From positions 1 to 64,000 of the forward strand of contig CAVYYX010000006.1 of the NCBI GenBank assembly GCA_963772825.1: a stretch of 64,000 bases of DNA, read 5' to 3'. The stretch's first letter is position 1; every line of letters begins with the position of its first letter. Below, piece by piece: positions 37,370 through 46,145 of the stretch. The position numbers and the translations under genes were made by a program. Below the pieces are notes generated by a model that was not told where the DNA came from, did no database searches, and saw only the letters and a list, made by a program, of their open reading frames with translations. This stretch comes from Desertimonas sp963772825. Lineage in GTDB: Bacteria; Actinomycetota; Acidimicrobiia; Acidimicrobiales; Ilumatobacteraceae.

Positions 37370-38458
37370 ATGGAACGGTTCGGCCTCGTCGGCTTGCCCA
37401 ATGCGGGCAAGAGCTCGCTGTACAACGCGCTCACGGGCGGCGGAGCGTTGGCGGCGCCCTACGCCTTCGCCACCAAGGACCCCAACATCGGCGTCGCCAA
37501 GGTCCCCGACGAGCGCCTCGACCGACTTGCCGAGATGTCCAAGAGCCGCAACGTCGTCCACGCCGCCGTGCAGGTCGTCGACATCGGCGGGCTCGTCGAA
37601 GGGGCGAGCAAGGGCGAGGGTCTGGGCAACCGCTTCCTCGCCAACATCCGTGAGGTCGACGCCATCGTCATCGTCCTGCGGGCCTTCGCCGACGACGACG
37701 TGTCCGGCTCCCCCGACCCCCTCGAGCACCTGCGCGTCGTCGAGCTGGAACTGGCCCTCGCCGACCTCGAGACGGTGGAGAAGCGCCTCGCCCAGGTCGA
37801 GCGGCAGTCCAAGCTCGACCGCTCGCTCGGCGACGAGCTCGACGCCCTGCGCACGGCGAACGCCGCCCTCGGCGACGGCCGGCCGCTGTACCGGGCGGGC
37901 CTCACCGCCGACCAGCGCGAGCTGCTGGCGCCGCACTTCCTGCTCACCGCCCGCCGCGTGCTCGCCGTCGTCAACGTCGGCGAGGACGACCTGGAGGCGA
38001 TCCCCGAGGCCGAGGCGAAGGTGGCCGCCGAGTTCAACGACGCCGGCGACAACGTCGAGGTGATCGGCATGTGCGTGCAGCTGGAGGCGGAGGCGGCGAC
38101 GATCGTCGATCCGGCCGAGCGCGCCGAGATGCTCGAAGGGTTCGGCCTCGGCGAGGGCGCCCTGTTCCGCATGGTGCGCAGCGCCTACCACCTGCTCGGC
38201 CTGCGCACGTTCCTGACGACGGGCGACAAGGAGTCGCGAGCGTGGACGTTCTACGAAGGCTCGACGGCACCGCAGTGCGCCGGGCGGATCCACACCGACT
38301 TCCAGCGCGGCTTCATCCGCGCCGAGGTGATCCGCTGGGACGAGCTGCTCGGCATCGGGAGCTGGACGAAGGCCAAGGAGCTCGGCAAGATCCGCCTCGA
38401 GGGCAAGGACTACGTCGTCGACGACGGCGACGTCATCGAGTTCCGCTTCAACGTCTGA
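37370..38458 (+). CDS. ychF: Redox-regulated GTPase-fold ATPase YchF/OLA1
   Basis: ATG 37370 gives MERFGLVGLPNAGKSSLYNA. Obg-family motifs follow: PFATKDPNIG-like switch, VVDIGGLVEGASKGEGLGNR (G3), the coiled-coil insert (LADLETVEKRLAQVERQSKL) and the TGS domain (LRTFLTTGDKESRAWTFYEG, TAPQCAGRIHTDFQRGFIRA). In place of the usual NKxD, AVVNVGEDD is present, matching ATP preference. The 362-residue length is standard. YchF binds ribosomes and takes part in stress and redox response. Confidence 0.97.
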   Translation: MERFGLVGLPNAGKSSLYNALTGGGALAAPYAFATKDPNIGVAKVPDERLDRLAEMSKSRNVVHAAVQVVDIGGLVEGASKGEGLGNRFLANIREVDAIVIVLRAFADDDVSGSPDPLEHLRVVELELALADLETVEKRLAQVERQSKLDRSLGDELDALRTANAALGDGRPLYRAGLTADQRELLAPHFLLTARRVLAVVNVGEDDLEAIPEAEAKVAAEFNDAGDNVEVIGMCVQLEAEAATIVDPAERAEMLEGFGLGEGALFRMVRSAYHLLGLRTFLTTGDKESRAWTFYEGSTAPQCAGRIHTDFQRGFIRAEVIRWDELLGIGSWTKAKELGKIRLEGKDYVVDDGDVIEFRFNV

Positions 38459-38469
38459 CCCGGTCCACA

Positions 38470-38517
38470 ACCGATGGGTGTGCAGGGGACGGAACGGTCC
38501 CCGAAACACCCATCGGT
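38470..38517. repeat. Palindromic repeat, family 1, copy 1 (terminator-like)
   Basis: ACCGATGGGTGT (38470-38481) and its exact inverse at the other end enclose GGGGAC/GTCCCC, giving a long hairpin with 18 of 21 positions paired and a 6-nt loop. A nearly identical 48-bp copy lies at 63015-63062. It lies 11 bp after the ychF stop and can serve as its terminator. Confidence 0.85.
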
Positions 38518-38541
38518 CGTCTGCGGGGTACGGTGCGAGGC

Positions 38542-39573
38542 GTGGAGGCGTCGTCGCTCGACCGCCGTGGAGTCGTCTGGGGGGTCGTTGCCGTGGCGAT
38601 CGTTGTCGCCCTCACGTTCCTCGGCAGCGATGGGCTGGCCTGGTTCGACGCCGCCCTCGTCGGCTATCTCTTCGGATTGATCTTCGCCGTCTTCGGCGTC
38701 GTCTATCGCTATGCCGTGTGGGTTCGCCGGCCGCCGACAGCGATGCTCAACCGGCGTGGCTGGGACGCCTTCCGCCAGCGCAAGACCGCCAACCTCGCCG
38801 CCCTTCCAGGGCTCGTCGGCACGCAGCTGCTCGCCCAGGGGTTCATCCGGCGCCGCTCGCGGACCCGCTGGATCGCCCACCAGCTCGTGTTCTGGGGGTG
38901 CATCCTCGCCGCCCTCGTGACGTTCCCCCTGACCCTCGGCCTGCTGCACTTCGAGAGCGTCGGACAGCAGGCCGACCGCTACCAGGTCTACGTGTCTCGC
39001 GTCGGCACGCTGCACTTCGACGCCGGCAGCATCCTCGGCTGGACGATCTTCCACGCCCTCGACATCGCCGCCGTGCTCGTGCTCGCCGGGGTGTTCATCT
39101 TCCTGCGCCGCCGGCTGCACGACCCGGGCGCCCTGGCCACGGAGCGGAGCAACGACTTCCTCGCCCTCGCCGGATTGTTCGCCGTGTCGGTCACCGGCCT
39201 GTTCCTCACCGTGTCGAGCGCCTGGCTGGACGGGCAGTTCTACTCGGCGCTGAACACGATCCACGCCCTCACCGTGATCCTCGGGTTGATGTACATCCCG
39301 TTCGGCAAGCTGTTCCACATCTTCCAACGCCCTGGCAACCTCGGCGTCGCCTACTACAAGCGGGCCAACGCCGAGGGCCCGGCAGCGCAGTGCCGGCGCT
39401 GCGGCGAGCCGTTCGCCAGCGCCCAGCAGATCAGCGACCTGAAGGTCGTGCTGCCTGACGTCGGGTTCGACTACGCCCTCGCCGATGGCGGCAACTACCA
39501 GGACACCTGCCCACGCTGCCGGCGGGCCCAGGTCACCCTCGCCCAGTCGGCGCGCGTCGGAGGGTTCGGCTGA
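38542..39573 (+). CDS. Cytochrome-b-like membrane protein with C-terminal zinc ribbon (Mo operon)
   Basis: GTG 38542 gives EASSLDRRGVVWGVVAVAIV. Five or six hydrophobic helices follow, with His residues in helices (WIAHQLVFWGCILAALVTFP, WTIFHALDIAAVLVLAGVFI, ALNTIHALTVILGLMYIPFG, KLFHIFQRP), a pattern like the diheme gamma subunit of nitrate reductase. The C-terminus is soluble: CRRCGEPFASAQQI and CPRCRRAQ form a four-Cys ribbon. It should pass electrons between the quinone pool and the Fe-S/Rieske partners. Its stop overlaps the start of the Mo enzyme (TGATG). Confidence 0.82.
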   Translation: MEASSLDRRGVVWGVVAVAIVVALTFLGSDGLAWFDAALVGYLFGLIFAVFGVVYRYAVWVRRPPTAMLNRRGWDAFRQRKTANLAALPGLVGTQLLAQGFIRRRSRTRWIAHQLVFWGCILAALVTFPLTLGLLHFESVGQQADRYQVYVSRVGTLHFDAGSILGWTIFHALDIAAVLVLAGVFIFLRRRLHDPGALATERSNDFLALAGLFAVSVTGLFLTVSSAWLDGQFYSALNTIHALTVILGLMYIPFGKLFHIFQRPGNLGVAYYKRANAEGPAAQCRRCGEPFASAQQISDLKVVLPDVGFDYALADGGNYQDTCPRCRRAQVTLAQSARVGGFG

Positions 39574-41753
39574 TGGCCAGGCCGCCGATCACCGAGGAGG
39601 AGCTGATCGCCCGCTACGGGCCGCACCTCAACGAGGCACCACCGGGCGGGTGGAACGCGGGGATCGAGGTCGACCGAGTCGTCAACACGCATTGCTGCTT
39701 CTGCGGCCAACAGTGCGGCATCAAGTTGAAGGTCCACGACAACGCCGTGGTCGGCTTCGAGCCGTGGTACGACTTCCCGTTCAACAAGGGAATGCTGTGC
39801 CCGAAGGGGGTCAAGCGCTACCTCCAGGGCAGCCATCCCGATCGCCTGCTGCACCCGATGGAACGCGACCCGTCGGCACCCGGCGGGTTCCGCCGGATCT
39901 CGTGGGATCAGGCCCTCGACCGGGTCGTCGCGGAGATCCGTCGCATCCAGGCCGCCTACGGCAACGACGCCTTCGCCATGCTCTCCGGTGTCTCGCTGAC
40001 CAACGAGAAGAGCTACCTGATCGGCAAGTTCGCCCGCCTCGCCCTGCAGACCGCCAACCTCGACTACAACGGCCGCTATTGCATGGTGTCGGCGGGGGCG
40101 GGCAACAAGAAGGCCCTCGGCATCGACCGCGGCTCCAATCCGTGGAGCGACATTCCCCTCGCCGACGTCGTGTGGGTGGCCGGGTCGAACGTCGCCGAGA
40201 CGTTCCCGATCACCACCAGCTACATCTGGCAGGCCCGCGACCGCGGCGCCAAGCTGATCGTCCAGGATCCCCGCGTCGTGCCGTTGGCCCGAACCGCCGA
40301 TGTGTTCCTCGGCGTTCGTCCGGGCACCGACTCGGCGCTGTTCGGCGCCGTGCTCCACGAGCTGATCCGCAACGACTGGCTCGACCACGACTTCATCGAG
40401 GCCCACACCACCGGATTCGACGAGGCGGCTGCGGCCGTCGCCGAGATGACACCGCGCTGGGCCGCCGAGGTCACCGGCGTCCCCGCATCGCGGATCGAAC
40501 AGGTCGCCGAGCTGTGGGGCACCGCCGCCACCGGGATGCTGCTCCACGCCCGGGGCATCGAGCAGCACACCAAGGGCGTCGACAACGTCGTGTCGGCGAT
40601 CAACCTCGGGCTCGCCACCGGCAAGTTCGGCAAGCCGGGATGCGGTGTGTCGACGATCACCGGCCAGGGCAACGGCCAGGGCGGACGCGAGCACGGCCAC
40701 AAATGCGACCAACTTCCAGGCAACCGCGACATCTCCAATCCCGAGCACCGCGCCTACATCGCGTCGGTGTGGGGCTGCGACGAGGCCGAGATCCCGGGCA
40801 AGGGGATTCCGGCCCAGGAGATCATCGAGGCGATCCACGCCGGCCAGATCAAGGGCCTTCTGTCGATCTGCTTCAACCCGGCGGTGTCGGCCCCGGACGC
40901 CAACTTCACCTCGGAGGCGTTCGACCGCCTGGAGTTCTACGCCGTCATCGACTTCTTCCTGTCGGAGACGGCGCACCACGCCGATGTCGTCCTGCCTGGC
41001 TCGCTGCACGAGGAGGACGAAGGCACCTCGACGAGCGGCGAGGGGCGGATCATCAAGATCAACGCCGCCGTCGAGCCGCCAGGTGAGGCACGGCGCGACT
41101 GGGAGATCCTCCTCGACCTCGCCGGCCGCCTGGGCCGCGGGCAGTACTTCCCGTACCGCAACACGGAGGAGATCTTCGATGAGCTGCGCGTCGCCTCGAC
41201 CGGGGGCACCGCCGACTACACCGGCGCCACGTGGCAGCGCATCGAGGAAGAGATGGGCCTGTTCTGGCCCGTCCCCGAGGTCGGCCACCCCGGCACCCCC
41301 CGGCTCTACGAGGGCGGGCGCTTCTACCACCCCGATGGCAGGGCGCGCTTTTCGGCCGTGCCGTTCAAGGAGTCCGCCGAGGTCGTCGATGACGACTACC
41401 CGATCTGGCTGACGACCGGTCGGGTGGTGAGCCAGTACCTGTCTGGCGCTCAGACGAGGCGCATCGCCGGTCTCGTCGAGCAGTACCCCGAGCCGCTGTG
41501 CGAGATGCACCCGCGTCTCGCCGAACAGCTCGGCGTCGCCGACCGTGATCTCGTCACGGTCAGCTCGCGGCGCGGCGAGATCACGCTGCCGGCCAGCGTC
41601 GTCACGACGATTCGCCCGGACACCGTGTTCATCCCCTACCACTGGCCCGGCAAGCAGGCGGCCAACCAATTGACCAATCGGGCCGTCGACCCGGTGTCGA
41701 AGATGCCGGAGTTCAAAGTTGCCGCCGTGCGCGTCGAACGGACAGGGCAATGA
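39573..41753 (+). CDS. Molybdopterin oxidoreductase (nitrate reductase/formate dehydrogenase superfamily)
   Basis: The intact 726-residue frame has no Tat signal, so it acts in the cytoplasm. The N-terminal 4Fe-4S site is THCCFCGQQCGIKLKV...GMLCPKG. The likely Mo ligand is Cys in NYNGRYCMVSAGAG-like GRYCMVSAG (about residue 170). MGD-binding blocks follow (NPWSDIPLADVVWVAGSNVA, GGREHGHKCDQLPG, STSGEGRIIKIN) and the C-terminal molydopterin dinucleotide domain (WLTTGRVVSQYLSGAQTRRI, IPYHWPGKQAANQLT). It resembles assimilatory/periplasmic-type nitrate reductases, but the ring of partners differs, so the substrate is not certain. Confidence 0.9.
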   Translation: MARPPITEEELIARYGPHLNEAPPGGWNAGIEVDRVVNTHCCFCGQQCGIKLKVHDNAVVGFEPWYDFPFNKGMLCPKGVKRYLQGSHPDRLLHPMERDPSAPGGFRRISWDQALDRVVAEIRRIQAAYGNDAFAMLSGVSLTNEKSYLIGKFARLALQTANLDYNGRYCMVSAGAGNKKALGIDRGSNPWSDIPLADVVWVAGSNVAETFPITTSYIWQARDRGAKLIVQDPRVVPLARTADVFLGVRPGTDSALFGAVLHELIRNDWLDHDFIEAHTTGFDEAAAAVAEMTPRWAAEVTGVPASRIEQVAELWGTAATGMLLHARGIEQHTKGVDNVVSAINLGLATGKFGKPGCGVSTITGQGNGQGGREHGHKCDQLPGNRDISNPEHRAYIASVWGCDEAEIPGKGIPAQEIIEAIHAGQIKGLLSICFNPAVSAPDANFTSEAFDRLEFYAVIDFFLSETAHHADVVLPGSLHEEDEGTSTSGEGRIIKINAAVEPPGEARRDWEILLDLAGRLGRGQYFPYRNTEEIFDELRVASTGGTADYTGATWQRIEEEMGLFWPVPEVGHPGTPRLYEGGRFYHPDGRARFSAVPFKESAEVVDDDYPIWLTTGRVVSQYLSGAQTRRIAGLVEQYPEPLCEMHPRLAEQLGVADRDLVTVSSRRGEITLPASVVTTIRPDTVFIPYHWPGKQAANQLTNRAVDPVSKMPEFKVAAVRVERTGQ

Positions 41754-42379
41754 CGCGCTACACCGTCGACGAGGCTCCCGTGTTCGTCGTCGACCCGAGC
41801 CGGTGCATCGGGTGCGAGGCCTGCGTGCAGGCGTGCATGGAGTGCGGCACGCATCGCGGCCAGTCGCTGATCCATCTCGAGCGGATCGAACGCAGCAGCA
41901 CCACGCAAACGGCACCGATGGTGTGCATGCACTGCGAGGACCCGACGTGCGCCGAGGTCTGCCCGGCCGACGCGATCAAGCAGACCGAGTCGGGGGTCGT
42001 GCAGTCGGCGCTCAAGCCGCGGTGTATCGGGTGTTCCAATTGCGTCCTCGCCTGCCCGTTCGGGGTCCCCAAGATGATCGCCGACTTCGACCAGATGATG
42101 AAGTGCGACATGTGCACCGACCGCACGAGCGAGGGACTCAAGCCGATGTGCGCGTCGGTCTGTCCGAGCCAAGCGCTGTGGTACGGGACGATCGAGGAGT
42201 TCTCCGAAAGCCGCCGCGGATCACTGCTGCGCGACTTCCTGTTCGGCCGCCAAGAGGTCCGCACGAAGGTCTTCACCGTCGTCGACGACCTTGCCGCCGG
42301 AGCGCTCGACGTCGTCGGCGGGGCGACCCAGAGCTGGCTCGACGACCCGTTCGGCCTCGAAGATCAGGTGCACCAATGA
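41750..42379 (+). CDS. Four-cluster ferredoxin-like subunit (DmsB/NrfC type)
   Basis: ATG 41750 overlaps the Mo enzyme stop. The 209-residue protein has four Cys clusters in the DmsB/NarH order: CIGCEACVQACMECG, CMHCEDPTCAEVCP, CIGCSNCVLACPFG and CDMC...CASVCPSQAL. All 16 Cys expected for four 4Fe-4S centres are present. It is the electron-transfer partner of the Mo enzyme, cytoplasmic, since it has no signal peptide. Confidence 0.94.
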   Translation: MTRYTVDEAPVFVVDPSRCIGCEACVQACMECGTHRGQSLIHLERIERSSTTQTAPMVCMHCEDPTCAEVCPADAIKQTESGVVQSALKPRCIGCSNCVLACPFGVPKMIADFDQMMKCDMCTDRTSEGLKPMCASVCPSQALWYGTIEEFSESRRGSLLRDFLFGRQEVRTKVFTVVDDLAAGALDVVGGATQSWLDDPFGLEDQVHQ

Positions 42380-42879
42380 GCGACGAGCCGGTCCCCGTCC
42401 GTCCGGTCTGGCGCCACGACTTCCCGTACGAGGCGGCGGCCGAAGACGAGGTCACCCGCCGGGAGTTCACCCGCTACCTCGTGCTCGGCGCCGGGGCGAT
42501 GGCCGCCGGCAACGTGGGCATCGCCGTGTGGACCCAGCTGCGCTCGATCAACACCGGCGAGCCGCGCCCGATCGTCGCCCTCGCCGACGTCCCGGTCGGT
42601 GAGACCTACCTGTTCCGCTATCCGAGCGACGACGACCCGGCCATCCTGCTGCGCCTCGGCGACCGCGACGTCGTCGCCTTCAGCCAGAAGTGCACGCACC
42701 TCGGCTGCGTCGTGTTCTACGAGTCCGAGCTCGAGCGCTGGCACTGCCCCTGCCACGAGGGCAACTTCGAGACGCGTTCTGGGCGGGTCATCTCCGGGCC
42801 GCCACCGCGGCCGCTCGGGCGGATCGAGGTGGAGCTCCGCGACGACGGCCAGATCTGGGCGCTCGGCAGGACGGTGTGA
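42376..42879 (+). CDS. Rieske [2Fe-2S] protein with N-terminal membrane anchor
   Basis: ATG 42376 overlaps the ferredoxin stop. Residues about 33-52 form one hydrophobic helix (YLVLGAGAMAAGNVGIAVWT). The Rieske domain carries the ligands in CTHLGCVVFYE and CPCHEGNFET, followed by GPPPRPLGRIEVEL. The disulfide Cys of bc1-type Rieske proteins (CTHLGC and CPCH) are present. A Rieske protein next to a soluble Mo enzyme is unusual and implies transfer across or at the membrane. Confidence 0.93.
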   Translation: MSDEPVPVRPVWRHDFPYEAAAEDEVTRREFTRYLVLGAGAMAAGNVGIAVWTQLRSINTGEPRPIVALADVPVGETYLFRYPSDDDPAILLRLGDRDVVAFSQKCTHLGCVVFYESELERWHCPCHEGNFETRSGRVISGPPPRPLGRIEVELRDDGQIWALGRTV

Positions 42880-42890
42880 GGTGCCGCCGA

Positions 42891-43093
42891 TGAACGTCGT
42901 CCAGCGAGGCAAGCGGACGTCGTCGGCGCTTGCCGTGTACGTGATCATCCTCGTCGCCTTCCAGGTGTTCCTCATCACGGTCGCCGTCGAGGCCTTCGTG
43001 ACCGACGAGGAGGGTCTCGCCTGGGCGACCGCCGCCGTGTCGGTGGTCGTCGCGGCCGGAGCGGCGCTGTTCCTGCGCTGGCTCCGCCCGTGA
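42891..43093 (+). CDS. Small two-helix membrane protein
   Basis: The frame codes for 67 residues, MNVVQRGKRTSSALAVYVII..., with two hydrophobic helices (residues about 13-33 and 43-62) and a short acidic loop FVTDEEG. It overlaps the TDT gene by 4 bp. Its position in the operon suggests a membrane subunit or anchor, but I know of no family. Confidence 0.75.
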
Positions 43094-44100
43094 AAGGGTT
43101 GTTCCCGGGATACTTCGCGCTGGTGATGGCGACGGGGATCATCGCCATCGCCGCCGAGCAGCAGAACCTGCATTGGCTCGCCGACGTGCTGTTCGCGATC
43201 GCCGTCGCCGCCTACGTCGTGCTCGCCGTGCTGCTCGTCGGCCGCCTCGTTCGCTACCCGCGGGCGCTCATCGACGACCTCACCAGCCACGCCAAGGGCT
43301 TCGCCTTCCTGACCGTCGTCGCCGCCACCAACGTCGTCGGCAGCGGCGCGGCAGTGCTTCACGGTTGGTGGGGACTCGCCTGGGGACTCTGGTACGCCAG
43401 CCTCGCACTGTGGGCAGTGCTCGCCTACACGACGCTCATCGCCGTCGTCATCGGTTCGGACAAGCCGGGCCTCGGCGCCGGGATCAACGGCACCTGGTTC
43501 CTGTTGACCGTGTCCACCGAGTCGGTCGCCGTCCTCGGCGCCCTGCTGCTCGGACGCGAGGACAGCGACGTGCTGGCCTTCGTTTGCCTGGCCGCCTTCA
43601 CGCTCGGGCTCGTCCTCTACCTCATCGTGATGACGATGGTGTTCCTGCGCTGGACATTCCAGCCCTTGGAACCCACCGAGGCCGACCCACCGGCCTGGAT
43701 CGCCGCCGGCGCCGTCGCCATCACCGTGCTGGCCGGCTCCAACCTGCTCCTCGCCGCGGAGAGCTCGGCGCGTGTCGACCGGTTGACCCCGTTTCTCGAG
43801 GGCTGTGTCGTACTGGCCTGGGCAACCGCCACGTTCTGGTTCCCGGTGATGGTGGCCATCGGCGTCTGGCGCCACATCGCTCGGCGCATGCCGTTGCGCT
43901 ATCACCCGTCGTACTGGGCGTTGGTCTTCCCGCTCGGGATGTACGGCGCGGCGACCTTCAGGATGCGTGCGGCGATCGGACTCGAAGCGTTTCGCTGGCT
44001 TCCCAAGGTCGTCCTGGCGATCGCCCTGGTGGCCTGGTCGATGGCGGCGTTCGGGCTCGCCCACCAAGGCGTCTCGGCGCTGCGCCGCCGCCGTGCCTAG
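43090..44100 (+). CDS. TDT-family (TehA/SLAC1-like) transporter
   Basis: GTG 43090 gives a 336-residue protein with about ten hydrophobic helices. The family start FPGYFALVMATGIIAIA, VVAATNVVGSGAAV, STESVAVLGALL and the late FWFPVMVAIGVWRH fit the tellurite-resistance/dicarboxylate transporter (TDT) family, which includes anion channels, malate carriers and the sulfite exporter SSU1. In this operon it probably moves the anionic substrate or product of the Mo enzyme (for example nitrite or sulfite). Which anion cannot be read from sequence. Confidence 0.88.
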   Translation: MKGLFPGYFALVMATGIIAIAAEQQNLHWLADVLFAIAVAAYVVLAVLLVGRLVRYPRALIDDLTSHAKGFAFLTVVAATNVVGSGAAVLHGWWGLAWGLWYASLALWAVLAYTTLIAVVIGSDKPGLGAGINGTWFLLTVSTESVAVLGALLLGREDSDVLAFVCLAAFTLGLVLYLIVMTMVFLRWTFQPLEPTEADPPAWIAAGAVAITVLAGSNLLLAAESSARVDRLTPFLEGCVVLAWATATFWFPVMVAIGVWRHIARRMPLRYHPSYWALVFPLGMYGAATFRMRAAIGLEAFRWLPKVVLAIALVAWSMAAFGLAHQGVSALRRRRA

Positions 44101-44195
44101 CACGTCCGGTCGCTGGCCGGCCGTTTACGTCAGACGAACGCGCCGCGACTTGCGCATCCAGCTGACACAAATGCGCGTCGAGACCCAGCAGTCGC

Positions 44196-44855
44196 TCACC
44201 ACGGTTGCACGAGGCCGGACTGGTACGCGGCGATGACGGCTTGGGTGCGGTCGCGGGCGTCGAGCTTGCCGAGGATCCTGCTGACATGGGTCTTGACGGT
44301 CTCGTTGCTGACGTACAGCTCCGCGGCGATCTCGCCGTTGGAGCGGCCAGCGGCGATCAGTCGGAGCACGTCGATCTCGCGAGCCGTGAGGTCGGCGACT
44401 CCCTCGACATCGTGGCGCGGGCGAATGCGCACGAACTCGTCGATCAGTCGACGGGTGACGTTGGGGGTGAGCAAGGCGTCGCCGGCGGCCACGACGCGGA
44501 CGGCATCGAACAGCGTTTCTGCCGTCACATCCTTCAGGAGGAAGCCGCTGGCGCCGGCGGACAGGGCGTCGTAGACGTACTCGTCGAGGTCGAACGTGGT
44601 GAGCACGATCACGCGCGGCGCGGGGTGCAGCTCGGTCGTGATCGTCCTCGTCGCATCGATGCCGTCGAGCACCGGCATGCGCACGTCCATCAGGATCACG
44701 TCGGGCCGGTTGGTGGTGGCCACGGTCACCGCGTCCGCCCCGTCGCGGGCGGTGCCGACAACCGTGATGTCGTCGCGGGTGTCGAGGAGCGCTGCGAAGC
44801 CGGAGCGCACGACCTCCTGATCGTCGGCGATCATCACCCGGATCGGTGCCGTCAT
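44196..44855 (-). CDS. NarL/LuxR-family response regulator
   Basis: ATG 44855 gives MTAPIRVMIADDQEVVRSGF. The receiver domain has the acidic pocket DD, phospho-acceptor Asp in DVILMDVRMPVLDG, Thr in VIVLTTFDLDEYV and Lys in GFLLKDV. The LuxR HTH is LTAREIDVLRLIAAGRSNGE, IAAELYVSNETVKTHVSRIL. The length of 219 residues is standard. There is no stop codon between the upstream kinase frame and this ATG, so a kinase-regulator fusion is possible. GGTGGG lies before the ATG and could start it independently. It probably regulates the divergent ABC exporter. Confidence 0.95.
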   Translation of the reverse strand: MTAPIRVMIADDQEVVRSGFAALLDTRDDITVVGTARDGADAVTVATTNRPDVILMDVRMPVLDGIDATRTITTELHPAPRVIVLTTFDLDEYVYDALSAGASGFLLKDVTAETLFDAVRVVAAGDALLTPNVTRRLIDEFVRIRPRHDVEGVADLTAREIDVLRLIAAGRSNGEIAAELYVSNETVKTHVSRILGKLDARDRTQAVIAAYQSGLVQPW

Positions 44856-46042
44856 GGCGACGCCCACCGGCAGGTCGGCAACGATCTCGAACCCGCCCTC
44901 AGGATGGCCACCGACGGTGAGCGTGCCGCCGATCGCCTCCACCCGTTCGCGCATCCCGACAAGACCGAATCCTGCAGCGTCCGCGGCGCCGTCCTGAGCG
45001 GTCGACGCGCCGGGGCCGTGGTCACGAACGGTGACGCGCACGACGGCCGGGGTGTAGTCGATCGATGCGTCGACCGCCGCCCCCACAGCGTGACGGCGGG
45101 CGTTGGTCAACCCCTCCTGGACGACGCGGTAGGCGACCAACTCCACCGCCTCGGGCAGCCGGGCCACTTCGCCGCGCACGCTGAAGCGAACGTCGCCGCC
45201 GAGCTCGCGGTGCTCGTCGATCAAGTCGTGAAGCTGGCCAACTCCGGGTTGCGGGGCACGGTTCGCTTCGCCGATCGGAGCGCGCATCACACCGAGCAGC
45301 CCACGCATCTCGTCGAGCGCGGCGCGGGCAGAGTCGCCGATGGCCGCGAATCGCTCGGCGCCGTCCTCGGACAGGTCCCGGGGAGGTGAACCTGGCAGTC
45401 TCGGCCTGGACGGCGATCGCCGAGATGTGGTGGGCGACGACGTCGTGCAGCTCGCGGGCGATCCGCGTGCGCTCGGCGAGCAGCGACTGTTCGCGGAGCG
45501 TCACGGCATGAGCGGCGACGCTGGCATCGCGTTCCTCGATCACGGTGCCGTGGCTGCGCAGCAACAATCCGAAGCCGAGCGCAGCGACGGCGACGACGAA
45601 CACGAGGAAGCTTCGCGCACCGGCGTCGTCCCCGTTGTAGGGCGTGGCGGCATTGACGAGGAAGGGCAGGGCGAACACCACCGAATACGCGACGTGTAGC
45701 CGGAACGCGGCAGCGCAGAGCACGAGGGCAAGGGCGACGACGCAGGACACCAGCGTCGGCGTGTTGCTGTCGCTCTGCTGGGCGACGCACGGCGATCACG
45801 CAGATGGCCGAGGCCAGCCGCGGCAATCGGTTGACGAACGCCACCGGAGCGATCGTCGCCAGGGCGACCGGCAACAGCGCATCGGCCTTCTCACCGCCGT
45901 CGTGCAGTGTCGATTCGCCGACCGCCAACACCAGCAGCACGACGGCGGCGCCCACCCACAGTTCGGGCGTACCGAACGGGTAGCCAACGGCCCGCCCGGT
46001 CACGAGCGACTTGATTCGATCCGGCAGCGGCATGGCGGCCAT
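44856..46042 (-). CDS. NarL-type sensor histidine kinase, two frame changes
   Basis: ATG 46042 gives MAAMPLPDRIKSLVTGRAVG. Four or five membrane helices (VGAAVVLLVLAV, VALATIAPVAFV, LVSCVVALALVLCAAAF, FLVFVVAVAALGFGLLL) form the sensor. HisKA_3 has ARELHDVVAHHISAIAVQAE with the phospho-acceptor His, and the ATPase domain has EGLTNARRHA, VTVRDHGPG and GFGLVGMRERVEAIGGTLTV. Frame changes near 45785 and 45400 interrupt it. The kinase frame continues through GVA into the response regulator without a stop. Confidence 0.9.
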
Positions 46043-46145
46043 TGTCGCCGAACCTCGCCGAGGCGACGTCCCTCGCACGGGGGACTGGCGGAGTCGCTCG
46101 GCGGGGGGATTCGCCCGTCGACCGCTGATCCGTACCGTCGGAACC

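Noticed and set aside
39495..41915. 806-residue open frame antisense to the molybdopterin gene
   Set aside because: Shadow of the Mo oxidoreductase on the other strand; no conserved motifs of its own.
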